Shown: one piece after another, positions 1-9,300 of the stretch | Position numbering within the stretch: the first letter of the stretch is position 1 | Layout of the letters: every line of letters begins with the position of its first letter | Source: Caloranaerobacter sp050286925 | GTDB lineage: Bacteria; Bacillota; Clostridia; Tissierellales; Thermohalobacteraceae | Reading direction: 5' to 3' | Length of the DNA stretch: 64,000 nucleotides | Assembly: GCF_050286925.1 (NCBI RefSeq) | Contig: NZ_JBFWFX010000004.1 | Coordinates: forward strand, 62,001-126,000 | Program-made: the position numbers and the translations under genes | Notes under the pieces: generated by a model | What the model was told of the DNA's origin: nothing | The model's input: only the letters and a program-made list of their open reading frames with translations | The model's database searches: none

Positions 1-611
1 TAATAAGCCCTACTGAAATTATGGATGGTGCTATTATAAGTGGTAACTGTGTATCAGCTTGTGATAAGAATACTACTTATCATCATTTAAACAACCCAAT
101 AATTCAAGACCTTTATAAAAAGCATGGAAAAGAATTGAATTTTGTTGGTGTTATTATAACTAATGAAAACGTATATTTAGCTGATAAAGAGCGTTCATCA
201 AACTGGACTGCTAAATTAGCTGAATATCTAGGTGTAGATGGTGTTATCATTTCACAAGAAGGTTTTGGTAACCCAGATACAGACTTAATTATGAACTGCA
301 AGAAAATAGAACAAAAAGGTATTAAAACAGTTATTGTAACAGATGAGTATGCAGGAAGAGATGGAGCTTCACAATCATTAGCAGATGCAGATCCATTAGC
401 AAATGCTGTTGTAACAGGCGGTAACGCTAATGAAGTTATCGAGTTACCACCTATGGACAAAGTTATAGGACATATTGAACCTGCTAATAAGATTGCTGGT
501 GGATTTGATGGTAGCTTAAGAGAAGATGGTTCTATAGTAGTTGAATTACAAGCTATAACAGGAGCTACTAATGAGCTAGGATTTAATAAATTAACAGCTA
601 AAGGATATTAA
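1..611 (+). CDS. grdE: Glycine reductase complex B, proprotein GrdE (C-terminal part)
   Basis: The frame is open from the window edge, so the N-terminal half is missing. GrdE is a proprotein cut at an internal cysteine to give two subunits of substrate-specific protein B, the C-terminal one carrying a pyruvoyl group that binds glycine as a Schiff base. The visible part contains SGNCVSACDKNTTY near its start. Cleavage at one of those two cysteines would leave about 183-187 residues, which fits the known small subunit. Which cysteine is used cannot be settled here. It is first in a grdE-grdA-grdB-grdC-grdD order, 79 bp before grdA. Confidence 0.93.
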   Translation, partial: ISPTEIMDGAIISGNCVSACDKNTTYHHLNNPIIQDLYKKHGKELNFVGVIITNENVYLADKERSSNWTAKLAEYLGVDGVIISQEGFGNPDTDLIMNCKKIEQKGIKTVIVTDEYAGRDGASQSLADADPLANAVVTGGNANEVIELPPMDKVIGHIEPANKIAGGFDGSLREDGSIVVELQAITGATNELGFNKLTAKGY

Positions 612-690
612 ACTATTTACTTGCAAATTATAAATAGTGTACAAAACAAAGAAAATTGAAATAAAAATTAGATAGAAAGGAAGGGTAAGA

Positions 691-1167
691 ATGGGATTAT
701 TAGATGGTAAGAAAGTAATCATAATTGGTGACAGAGATGGAATTCCTGCACCAGCTATTGAAGAGTGCTTAAAGACTACTGAAGCTGAAGTAGTTTTTGC
801 ATCAACTGAATGTTTTGTCTGAACTGCTGCAGGAGCTATGGACCTAGAAAATCAAAAGAGGGTCAAAGATTTAACTGAGAAGTATGGTGCTGAAAATGTT
901 GTTGTAATATTAGGAGCTGCTGAAGCAGAAGCTGCTGGGCTAGCAGCTGAAACTGTTACAGCAGGAGACCCTACTTTTGCAGGTCCATTAGCAGGAGTCC
1001 AGTTAGGACTTAGAGTATATCATGCAGTAGAACCAGAATTCAAAAATGAAATTGATCCAGAAGTTTATGATGAGCAAATTGGTATGATGGAAATGGTATT
1101 AGATGTAGATGAGATTATAAGTGAAGTTAGCAGTATACGAGAAGAATACTGTAAATTTAACGACTAA
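691..1167 (+). CDS. grdA: Glycine reductase selenoprotein A (Sec44)
   Basis: The reading frame from ATG 691 (after an AGAAAGGAAGGG ribosome site) contains an in-frame TGA at 820-822 and then runs to TAA at 1165. The TGA falls in CFVU-TAAGAMDLENQ, the CxxU redox centre of GrdA, with Cys41 and selenocysteine 44. The product is 158 residues, the usual length. GrdA takes the carboxymethyl group from protein B as Se-carboxymethyl-selenocysteine and passes it to protein C, and thioredoxin reduces it again. An ordinary gene caller would start at 838 and lose the active site. A SECIS hairpin should lie just 3' of the UGA, but I did not fold it. Confidence 0.96.
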
Positions 1168-1197
1168 AAAAGACCCGAATTAGAGAGGGGGGAAAAA

Positions 1198-2508
1198 ATG
1201 AGCAAAATAAGAGTAGTTCATTATATTAACCAGTTCTTTGCAGGAATTGGTGGGGAAGAAAAAGCTGACCACAAGCCTGAAGTAAGAGAAGGCGCTGTAG
1301 GTCCTGGTATGGAATTTAACAAGAGGTTTGGTGATGAGGCAGAAATAGTAGCAACTATAATCTGCGGTGATTCATATTTCAATGAAAATATAGAAGAAGC
1401 AAAGAAAACAATAATTGAAATGGTTAGAAAGTATAGTCCTGATTTATTTATTGCAGGTCCAGCATTTAATGCTGGTAGATATGGGGTTGCTTGCGGTACT
1501 ATAGCTGAGGCTGTTAATAAAGAATTAGGGATACCAGTATTAACAGGTATGTATCCAGAAAACCCTGGAGCAGACATGTTCAAAAAGAGTGTTTATATAA
1601 TAGAAACTAAAAATAGTGCAGCTGGCATGAGAAAAGCTGTTAAGTCAATGGCTGCTCTAGCTTTAAAACTAGCAAAAGGTGAAGAAATAAAAACTCCTGA
1701 TGAGGAAGGTTATATTCCTAGAGGCATAAGAAAGAATTATTTCGCAGAAAAAAGAGGTTCAGAAAGAGCAGTTGAAATGCTTATCAAAAAGCTCAAAGGT
1801 GAAGAGTTTAAAACTGAGTATCCGATGCCAGATTTTGATAGGGTTAAGCCTAATCCTCCAGTAAAAGATATTACTAAAGCTAAGATTGCTCTAGTTACTT
1901 CTGGAGGTATAGTACCAAAGGGTAATCCAGATCATATAGAGTCTTCAAGTGCATCTAAATATGGTAAATATGACATTTCACAATTTGATGATTTAACATC
2001 AGAGACACATGAAACAGCACATGGTGGTTATGACCCTGTTTATGCCAATGAAGATCCAGATAGGGTATTACCTGTAGATGTTCTTAGAGAACTTGAAAAA
2101 GAAGGTAAGATTGGTCAGCTTCACAGATACTTCTATACTACAACTGGTAATGGTACTTCCGTTGCTAATGCTAAAGCTTTTGCAGCTGAGTTTGCAAAAG
2201 AGTTAGTAGCAGATGGTGTAGATGCTGTTATTTTGACATCTACATGAGGTACTTGTACACGTTGCGGTGCAACAATGGTTAAAGAAATTGAAAGAGCAGG
2301 TATTCCTGTAGTTCACATGTGTACAGTAGTACCTATATCACTAACTGTTGGTGCTAATAGAATAGTTCCAACAATAGCGATACCACATCCACTTGGAAAT
2401 CCAAGTCTTAGCAGAGAGGAAGAAAAGGCTTTAAGAAGAAGTTTAGTTGAAAGAGCATTAAAAGCTTTGCAAACTGAAGTGGATGGACAGACAGTTTTTG
2501 AAGAGTAA
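1198..2508 (+). CDS. grdB: Glycine reductase complex B selenoprotein subunit (Sec350)
   Basis: Starts at ATG 1198 behind AGAGAGGGGGG. The frame is interrupted by TGA at 2245-2247 and continues to TAA at 2506. The stop falls in ILTSTUGTCTRCGATM, the selenocysteine site of GrdB, giving Sec350 in a 436-residue protein, the expected size. GrdB is the selenoprotein subunit of substrate-specific protein B and cleaves the C-N bond of bound glycine together with the pyruvoyl subunit from GrdE. It lies 30 bp after grdA. Without UGA recoding it would be split into 349- and 77-residue pieces. No SelB, SelA or tRNA-Sec gene is in the window. Confidence 0.96.
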
Positions 2509-2527
2509 GCTAATCATATAAAACTAT

Positions 2528-2558
2528 AAGGGTGATGATAGGTTCATCACCCTTTATT
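2528..2558 (+). terminator. Stem-loop between grdB and grdC
   Basis: Perfect 11-bp stem (2528-2538 with 2544-2554) and 5-nt loop, followed by TATTAAAAT rather than a clean T run. It could be a partial terminator or attenuator that lowers grdCD relative to grdEAB, or an mRNA-stabilising hairpin. Confidence 0.6.
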
Positions 2559-2601
2559 AAAATAGCGAAAAGTTAGTGTATTTTTTACGGAGGTGAAAAT
2601 T

Positions 2602-4140
2602 ATGAGTTTTGCAGTAGTTAAAGGAGCAGGTTATATTTTAGTTCATGCACCTGATATGGTTATACACAATGGTACTACTCAAACTTCAGAGAGATTAATA
2701 AATCCTGATTCTGAATATTTAAAAGAGCTACCAAAACATTTACGTAGTTTTGATGAAGTTGTAAGTTATGCACCAAATCAAACTTATATTGGAAATATTT
2801 CGCCAGATGATTTAGCAAAATATGAGATGCCTTGGTACGACAAAAAGGTTGAAGGTGCAGAAAGATTTGGTAAGTTTGGCGAAATAATGCCACAAGATGA
2901 ATTTATAGGTCTTATGAAGATATCTGATGTATTTGATTTGGTAAAACTTGAAAAAGAATTTACTAAAGTTGTTAAAGAGAAGTTAGAAAAACATCCTCTA
3001 ATAAATGATAACTTAATTTCAAAACTTAAAGAAGGCGAAGAAATTTCTGAAATAGAAAAACTAATTAATGAACAGCACGCAGAACCGATCTATAATGAAG
3101 GAAAAATAGTTGGATGTGTTAAGAGAGCACATGATATTGATATTAACTTGAATGCTCATACTTTATTCGAAAACTTAGTTGTTAAAGCCTCAGGAGTATT
3201 AGCTTTATTAAATTTACTAGCTAAAAACAATTTTAAAGCAGAAGATATAGATTATGTAATTGAATGTTCAGAAGAAGCCTGCGGAGATATGAACCAAAGA
3301 GGTGGAGGAAACTTTGCAAAGGCAATTGCAGAAGTTGTAGGTTGCATTAATGCTACTGGTTCAGATACAAGAGGATTCTGTGCTGCACCTACTCATGCAC
3401 TAATAGAAGCTGCTGCTTTAGTTCAGGCAGGAGTTTATGAGAATGTTGTAATAGTAGGTGGAGGAGCAACTGCAAAACTTGGAATGAACGGAAAAGATCA
3501 CGTTAAAAAGGGTATGCCTGTATTAGAAGATGTTTTAGGTGGATTTGCGGTACTAGTAAGTAAAAATGATGGTGTTAACCCTGTATTAAGAACTGATTTG
3601 GTAGGACGTCATACTGTTGGAACAGGTTCATCACCACAGGCTGTAATTACTTCATTAATAACTGCTCCATTAGATAAAGGAAATCTAAAGATTACAGATA
3701 TAGATAAATATTCTGTTGAGATGCAAAACCCAGATGTTACTAAACCTGCTGGAGCGGGAGATGTTCCTACATCAAACTATAAGATGATTGCCGCTTTAGG
3801 TGTTAAGAGAAAAGAACTAGACAGAAAAGATTTAATGAATTTTGTTAAAAAACATGGTATGCCAGGATGGGCTCCAACTCAAGGACATATTCCTTCTGGT
3901 GTTCCTTATATAGGATTTGCAAGAGAAGAATTACTTAATGGCAAAATAAATAGAGTTATGATTGTTGGTAAAGGTAGTTTATTCTTAGGCCGTATGACAA
4001 ATTTATTTGATGGTGTGTCAATCGTAATTGAAAGAAATAGTGGTAAAGTGGATAGTAATAAAGGGGTTTCTGAAGAAGAAGTTAAAAAGTTAGTAGCAGA
4101 AGCTATGAGGGAATTTGCATCACATCTTTTGAGAGATTAG
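2602..4140 (+). CDS. grdC: Glycine reductase complex C, beta subunit
   Basis: Starts at ATG 2602 after GGAGGTG at 2588-2594. An in-frame GTG at 2593 overlaps that ribosome site and is rejected. The 512-residue product matches GrdC, the FabH/thiolase-like subunit of protein C. Protein C receives the carboxymethyl group from selenoprotein A as a thioester and releases acetyl-phosphate after phosphorolysis. The middle has the cysteine-rich ECSEEACGDMNQRGGGNFAK and ATGSDTRGFCAAPTHA segments typical of the family. It sits 11 bp before grdD, so the two are probably translated together. Confidence 0.93.
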   Translation: MSFAVVKGAGYILVHAPDMVIHNGTTQTSERLINPDSEYLKELPKHLRSFDEVVSYAPNQTYIGNISPDDLAKYEMPWYDKKVEGAERFGKFGEIMPQDEFIGLMKISDVFDLVKLEKEFTKVVKEKLEKHPLINDNLISKLKEGEEISEIEKLINEQHAEPIYNEGKIVGCVKRAHDIDINLNAHTLFENLVVKASGVLALLNLLAKNNFKAEDIDYVIECSEEACGDMNQRGGGNFAKAIAEVVGCINATGSDTRGFCAAPTHALIEAAALVQAGVYENVVIVGGGATAKLGMNGKDHVKKGMPVLEDVLGGFAVLVSKNDGVNPVLRTDLVGRHTVGTGSSPQAVITSLITAPLDKGNLKITDIDKYSVEMQNPDVTKPAGAGDVPTSNYKMIAALGVKRKELDRKDLMNFVKKHGMPGWAPTQGHIPSGVPYIGFAREELLNGKINRVMIVGKGSLFLGRMTNLFDGVSIVIERNSGKVDSNKGVSEEEVKKLVAEAMREFASHLLRD

Positions 4141-4151
4141 AGGTGATATAG

Positions 4152-5333
4152 ATGTCAGATAACAACGTAAAAAAGCTCATTGGTAAAGTTTTTAATGACA
4201 TAGCTGATGCAATAGAAACAGGACAATTTGGGAAGAAAATAAGAGTAGGTATTACAATCTTAGGCAGTGAGCATGGCGTTGAGAATATAGTTAAAGGAGC
4301 TGAAATAGCTCAAGCAAGAGATAATTCTATTGAAGTAGTATTGATAGGACCTAAAGTAGATACAAAGTTAGAAATAATTGAGGCTAATACTGAAGAAGAA
4401 GCTCATAAGAAAATGGAAGAATTATTAGATAATGGTGAGATTCATAGTGCTGTTACAATGCATTATAATTTCCCAATAGGCGTTTCAACTGTAGGAAAGG
4501 TTATTACACCTGGTTTAGGTAGAGAGATGTTTATAGCTACTACAACTGGAACATCTTCTCCAGATAGAGTAGAAGCCATGATAAAAAATGGAATCTTTGG
4601 TATTATTACTGCTAAAGCTATGGGAATAGAAAATCCTACTGTTGGGATACTTAATGTTGATGGGGCTAGACAAGTTGAAAGAGCTCTTAAAGAATTATCA
4701 AATAATGGATATGAAATAAACTTTACTGAATCAATGAGAGCAGATGGTGGTTCAGTAATGAGAGGAAATGACCTTTTGGCAGGAACACCTGATGTAATGA
4801 TTACTGATACATTAACAGGTAATTTACTTATGAAGATTTTCTCTTCATTTACAACAGGAGGAAGCTATGAAGCTATAGGTTATGGATATGGTCCTGGAAT
4901 TGGAGAAGATTACAGTAGAATAATATTAATACTTTCAAGAGCTTCAGGTGTTCCAGTAGTAGCAAATGCTATTTCATATGCTGCAAAGCTTGCTAAAGGA
5001 GATTTAATAAGAATTAGTAAAGAAGAGTTTGCTAAAGCGAAGAAAGCTAAATTAGATGATATAATAAAGGGATTGAAAAAAGGAGCGGCAGTTAAAGAAG
5101 CAGAGGAGGATGTTGTACCTCCACCAAAGGAAGTTGTAACTGGATCAATTTCAGGTATAGATATTTTAGAATTAGAAAATGCTGTTAAAACATTGTGGAA
5201 AAACGGCATTTATGCTGAAAGTGGAATGGGCTGTACAGGTCCTATAGTAATGGTGAATGAAGCGAAGTTAGAAAAAGCTATAGAAGTATTGGCGGATGCT
5301 GGTTATACATCTAAGGAATCTGACCCATGTTAG
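4152..5333 (+). CDS. grdD: Glycine reductase complex C, alpha subunit
   Basis: ATG 4152 is preceded by GAGGTGAT. The 393-residue product is GrdD, related to PlsX/phosphotransacetylase-type proteins, and with GrdC forms acetyl-phosphate from the protein-bound acetyl thioester. The C-terminal SGMGCTGPIVMVNE has Cys361, close to the cysteine reported as essential near residue 359 in clostridial GrdD. It is the last gene of the operon. Confidence 0.93.
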   Translation: MSDNNVKKLIGKVFNDIADAIETGQFGKKIRVGITILGSEHGVENIVKGAEIAQARDNSIEVVLIGPKVDTKLEIIEANTEEEAHKKMEELLDNGEIHSAVTMHYNFPIGVSTVGKVITPGLGREMFIATTTGTSSPDRVEAMIKNGIFGIITAKAMGIENPTVGILNVDGARQVERALKELSNNGYEINFTESMRADGGSVMRGNDLLAGTPDVMITDTLTGNLLMKIFSSFTTGGSYEAIGYGYGPGIGEDYSRIILILSRASGVPVVANAISYAAKLAKGDLIRISKEEFAKAKKAKLDDIIKGLKKGAAVKEAEEDVVPPPKEVVTGSISGIDILELENAVKTLWKNGIYAESGMGCTGPIVMVNEAKLEKAIEVLADAGYTSKESDPC

Positions 5334-5338
5334 TAAAT

Positions 5339-5366
5339 GCCCTAGGTATATTCCTAGGGTATTTTA
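5339..5366 (+). terminator. Probable terminator of the grd operon
   Basis: Stem GCCCTAGG (5339-5346) pairs with CCTAGGGT (5353-5360) around a short loop, followed by ATTTTA. It lies just after the grdD stop. The T tract is weak. Confidence 0.6.
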
Positions 5367-5536
5367 CATAAATTATAAAGTAGATTTTATTATCTATTAC
5401 AGAAAAAATATATATGGATTACAAAAAATTAAGAACTTTTAGAGGAATTTTTATAATTTTATAGAATATTATAATTTGTTGATTAATTCTGCAAACTAAT
5501 TTGCGGACAAAATAATATTTAAGGAGGTATTTTAAG

Positions 5537-6537
5537 ATGTCTAAGAAGATTATTGCACTTTTATTGACTACTGTTTTAGTACTTACTTTAGCAGTAGGAT
5601 GTACTACTAAAACTGAAAAGGTAACTATTGGTATGATTACTGATACTGGTGGATTAGGGGACCAGTCATTTAATGATTCTGCTTGGGAAGGTCTAGCTAG
5701 AGCAGAAAAAGAGCTTGGTATTGAAAGAAAAGTACTTGAGTCTGAAACTGCTGATGATTATTTACCAAACTTAACTAGTTTTGCTGAGGAAAATATGGAT
5801 TTAATTATAGGTGTTGGTTTCTTATTCAATAAATCAATGAAGACAGCAGCAGAGCAATTCCCAAATCAAAAATTTGCTATAATTGACTCAGTGGTTGATG
5901 CCCAAATGTTGCATCACTTACATTTAAAGAAGAAGAAGGTTCATTCTTAGTAGGGGTTATAGCTGGGCTTGCAACTAAAACTAACAAAATAGGTTTTATT
6001 GGTGGGATGAAATTCCCTCTAATAGAAAAGTTTGAATATGGTTTTAGAGCAGGTGTTAAAGCTGTTAACCCTAATGCGGAAGTATTTGTAAACTATGCTG
6101 ATTCTTTTGAAGATGCTGCTAAAGGTAAAGAAATAGCATTAGTGCAACATGAAAAAGGTGCTGATATTATATACCATGCTGCTGGTGGTGTTGGTGTTGG
6201 ACTAATTGAAGCAGCTAAAGAAAAAGGGTTCTGGGCGATAGGTGTTGATAAAGACCAATCAGCTCTAGCACCAAAAAACGTTCTTTGCTCAATGGTTAAA
6301 AGAGTTGACAATGCAACATTCTATGTTGCTAAAGCTGTAAAAGAAGGAACATTTGAAGGTAAAGTTTATACTTATGGTTTAAAAGAAGAAGGTGTAGGTT
6401 ATAGCGATAAAGCTGGTAATTTAACTAAAGAATTAAAAGATGCAGCTGAAAAATATAAGAAAGCTATAATAGAAGGTAAAATAATAGTTCCTAAAACTAA
6501 AGAAGAGTTTGAAGCTTTTGAAGCTCCAGAATTGTAA
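5537..6537 (+). pseudogene. BMP-family nucleoside-binding lipoprotein, frameshifted
   Basis: ATG 5537 follows AAGGAGG. The N-terminal part has a lipoprotein signal ending LAVGC (Cys22) and the BMP/Med segment GMITDTGGLGDQSFNDSAWEG. The first frame closes at 5950, but the family sequence continues one frame over, from about 5905 to 6537 (FLVGVIAGLATKTNKIGFIGG and onward). Adding one C to the CCC at 5901-5903 restores a single protein of about 333 residues with family-typical NVASLTFKEEEGSF. So it is a one-base loss in a C run, either real or a base-call error. It precedes the matching ATPase and permeases. If real, the importer has lost its binding protein. Confidence 0.88.
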
Positions 6538-6579
6538 AAATATTTGTACTTGATAAAATTTTATAATATCGGTTATAAT

Positions 6580-6616
6580 AATTAGGTCAGATGTAATATC
6601 TGGCCTAATTCTGTTT
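6580..6616 (+). terminator. Stem-loop between binding protein and ATPase genes
   Basis: A 13-bp stem (6580-6592 with 6598-6610, one G:T pair) with a 5-nt loop, followed by CTGTTTAAAGGAGG. In binding-protein importer operons such hairpins commonly make the lipoprotein mRNA more abundant than the membrane genes. It has few T residues, so it is probably leaky. Confidence 0.65.
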
Positions 6617-6632
6617 AAAGGAGGGAATTTGG

Positions 6633-8147
6633 GTGAGTTATGTAGTAGAGATGAAAAACATTACTAAAGTTTTCCCGGGTGTTGTTGCTAATGATAATGT
6701 TAACTTTTCTGTTAAGAAAGGTGAAATTCACGTTTTATTAGGCGAAAATGGAGCTGGAAAAACTACTTTAATGAATATATTATATGGTTTATATGAGCCG
6801 ACATCTGGTGAAATATATATTAAAGGAGAAAAGGTGGAAATAAAAAACCCTAACATTGCTATTGAAAAAGGAATAGGAATGGTGCATCAGCATTTTATGT
6901 TGGTTGAGCCTTTTACAGTAGCGGAAAACATTATCCTAGGTATTGAGCCGTCATTGTATGGTGGATTGAAATTGGACAAGGAAAAAGCAGTAGAGGAAGT
7001 TAATAGGATTTCAAGCGAATACGGTTTAGCTGTAGACCCAAATGTAAAGATACAGGACATTTCTGTAGGTATGCAACAAAGGGTTGAAATATTAAAAGCT
7101 CTTTATAGAGGAGCGGATATTTTAATATTAGATGAACCAACTGCAGTTCTTACTCCGCAGGAAATTGAAGAACTTGGAGTAATTTTAAGGAACCTTGCTA
7201 ATCAAGGTAAATCTATAATTTTAATTACCCACAAATTAAAAGAAGTAATGGCTATGAGTGATAGGGTAACAGTTATAAGAAGAGGTAAAGTTATAGATAC
7301 TTTAAATACAAAAGATACTAATAGTGAAGAATTGGCTGAGTTAATGGTAGGTAGAAAAGTTAATTTAGTAGTTCAAAAAGAAAAACGGGAAGCTGGTAAG
7401 CCGGTATTAGAAGTTAAAGATTTACATGCATTAGATAATAGAGGAGTACCAGCACTTAAAGGTATTAGTTTTGAGGTTAAAGCTGGAGAAATTTTTGCAC
7501 TAGCAGGTGTAGACGGTAATGGGCAAACTGAACTAGTAGAGGTGATAACAGGGCTAAGAAATGCAACAAAAGGGAAGGTTTTATTAGAAGGTAAAGATAT
7601 TACCAGATTAAAAACTAGAGAAATAATTGAAAAAGGAGTAGGACACATACCTGAAGATAGACATAAGAGAGGATTAGTTCTTAATCATACGCTTGCAGAA
7701 AATATGATACTTGGAGATCATCATAAAGAACCATTTAGTAAAAATGGAATAATGAATTATGATGTTATTCATGAACATGCTAAAAAATTAATTGAAGAAT
7801 TTGATGTTAGAACACCAAGCGAAGAAGTAACTGCAAAGTCGCTTTCAGGAGGTAATCAACAGAAAGTCATTATAGCAAGAGAGCTAAATAGAGATCCAGT
7901 TTTATTAATTGCTGCACAGCCTACAAGAGGTTTAGACGTTGGGGCAATTGAGTTTGTGCATAAAAGATTAGTAGAACAGAGAAACAAAGGAAAGGCTGTA
8001 CTTTTAGTTTCTCTAGAGTTAGATGAAGTTATGGCATTAGCTGATAGAATAGGTGTAATATATGACGGTAAGCTTGTTGGAATTCTTGATGCAGAAGAAG
8101 CTACCGAGAAAAAACTTGGTATTATGATGGCAGGAGGTAAAGCATAA
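6633..8147 (+). CDS. Nucleoside ABC importer, ATP-binding protein (two ABC domains)
   Basis: GTG 6633 follows AAAGGAGGG. The 504-residue product has two ABC domains. The first has Walker A GENGAGKT at 37-44, signature ISVGMQQRVE and Walker B ILILDEPT. The second has a degenerate Walker A (GVDGNGQTEL), signature LSGGNQQKV and AAQPTRGLD. This layout is that of the RbsA/YufO type. Together with the BMP lipoprotein and the two permeases it matches Bacillus NupNOPQ/YufNOPQ guanosine importers. The exact nucleoside cannot be read from sequence. Confidence 0.93.
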   Translation: MSYVVEMKNITKVFPGVVANDNVNFSVKKGEIHVLLGENGAGKTTLMNILYGLYEPTSGEIYIKGEKVEIKNPNIAIEKGIGMVHQHFMLVEPFTVAENIILGIEPSLYGGLKLDKEKAVEEVNRISSEYGLAVDPNVKIQDISVGMQQRVEILKALYRGADILILDEPTAVLTPQEIEELGVILRNLANQGKSIILITHKLKEVMAMSDRVTVIRRGKVIDTLNTKDTNSEELAELMVGRKVNLVVQKEKREAGKPVLEVKDLHALDNRGVPALKGISFEVKAGEIFALAGVDGNGQTELVEVITGLRNATKGKVLLEGKDITRLKTREIIEKGVGHIPEDRHKRGLVLNHTLAENMILGDHHKEPFSKNGIMNYDVIHEHAKKLIEEFDVRTPSEEVTAKSLSGGNQQKVIIARELNRDPVLLIAAQPTRGLDVGAIEFVHKRLVEQRNKGKAVLLVSLELDEVMALADRIGVIYDGKLVGILDAEEATEKKLGIMMAGGKA

Positions 8148-8178
8148 ATTTGAAATATTAATAAGGTGAGGTGAAATA

Positions 8179-9300
8179 ATGGAAAAAGATAGTAAGTTAA
8201 AAGTATTTATTGAAAACATAAAATTCCCATTATCAGCAATTTTATTATCTTTCTTAATAGGTGCCTTATTTATTATTTGGACAGGGAACAATCCTTTAGT
8301 TGCTTATGGGGCACTTTTTAGCGGTAGTTTAGGAGGTTTAGACAAGTTTGGACAAACGCTTTTAAAAACTACTCCTTTAATATTTACTGGTTTGGCGGTT
8401 TCATTTGCTTTTAGATGTGGTTTATTCAATATAGGAGCTGAAGGACAATATGTAATTGGAGCATTAACTACAGTAGCTGCTGGTTATATATTTAATTCTG
8501 CATTTGGAAATTTACCAAGATTTGTATTTATACCTTTAATTATGTTAGCAGGTGCATTGGGTGGTGCGCTTTGGGCAGCAATTGCAGGTTTTCTTAAGTC
8601 AAAATTAGGTGTACACGAGGTAATAACTACAATAATGCTTAACTATACAAGTATTCATGTAAGTAATTTTTTTGTTAGAACTGCATTAAACCCTTCTACT
8701 TTAGAAGGAACTACACAAAAAGCTCATACTGTTTTACTACCTGAATCTGCAAGATTAACTCAATTAAGAGAAATTATACCTTGGTTTGGTTATTCGAGTG
8801 TTCATACAGGTATATTTATAGCTATAATATGTGCTATTGCAGCATACTTTATATTATTTAAAACAACTTTAGGATATGAAATACGTTCAGTTGGACAAAA
8901 TTCTTATGCAGCAGAATATGGTGGAATAAGTGTTTCAAGGAATTTAATATTAGCGATGGTTATATCAGGTATGTTTGCAGGATTAGCCGGTGCTACACAA
9001 GTAGCAGGTTTAACATATAAAGTAGATATGGCTCCTGCTTCACCTGGATATGGTTTTACAGGTATAGCTGTTGCTTTAGTTGGTAAAAATCATCCACTTG
9101 GAGTATTAGCTAGTGCACTTTTATTTGGTATTTTGAGTAATGGTGCTAGGAAAATGCAAATTGCAGGTATTCCAAGGGAAGTAGTTGGAATCATACAAGG
9201 TATAATTATCATTTTCATAGCAGGTGAAAGAATTGTAAAATTTGTATCTAAAATAAGAGAACGCAGAAATAAAAAAGGCAATGTTGAGGGGGTGAATTAA
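8179..9300 (+). CDS. Nucleoside ABC importer permease 1
   Basis: ATG 8179, with AAGGTGAGGTG upstream. The 373-residue protein is hydrophobic, with about eight to ten membrane segments and the BPD_transp_2 segment FRCGLFNIGAEGQYVIGA. It is the larger of the two YufP/YufQ-type permeases. It ends at the base before the next gene starts (TAA then GTG), so the two are translationally coupled. Confidence 0.92.
   Translation: MEKDSKLKVFIENIKFPLSAILLSFLIGALFIIWTGNNPLVAYGALFSGSLGGLDKFGQTLLKTTPLIFTGLAVSFAFRCGLFNIGAEGQYVIGALTTVAAGYIFNSAFGNLPRFVFIPLIMLAGALGGALWAAIAGFLKSKLGVHEVITTIMLNYTSIHVSNFFVRTALNPSTLEGTTQKAHTVLLPESARLTQLREIIPWFGYSSVHTGIFIAIICAIAAYFILFKTTLGYEIRSVGQNSYAAEYGGISVSRNLILAMVISGMFAGLAGATQVAGLTYKVDMAPASPGYGFTGIAVALVGKNHPLGVLASALLFGILSNGARKMQIAGIPREVVGIIQGIIIIFIAGERIVKFVSKIRERRNKKGNVEGVN

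Noticed and set aside
838..1167. Separate short protein starting at 838
   Set aside because: It is the part of GrdA after the selenocysteine UGA.
2275..2508. Separate 77-residue protein
   Set aside because: It is the part of GrdB after the selenocysteine UGA.
5367..5536. Purine riboswitch before the nucleoside importer
   Set aside because: The leader has small AT-rich hairpins but none of the conserved purine-aptamer loop sequences I would expect.
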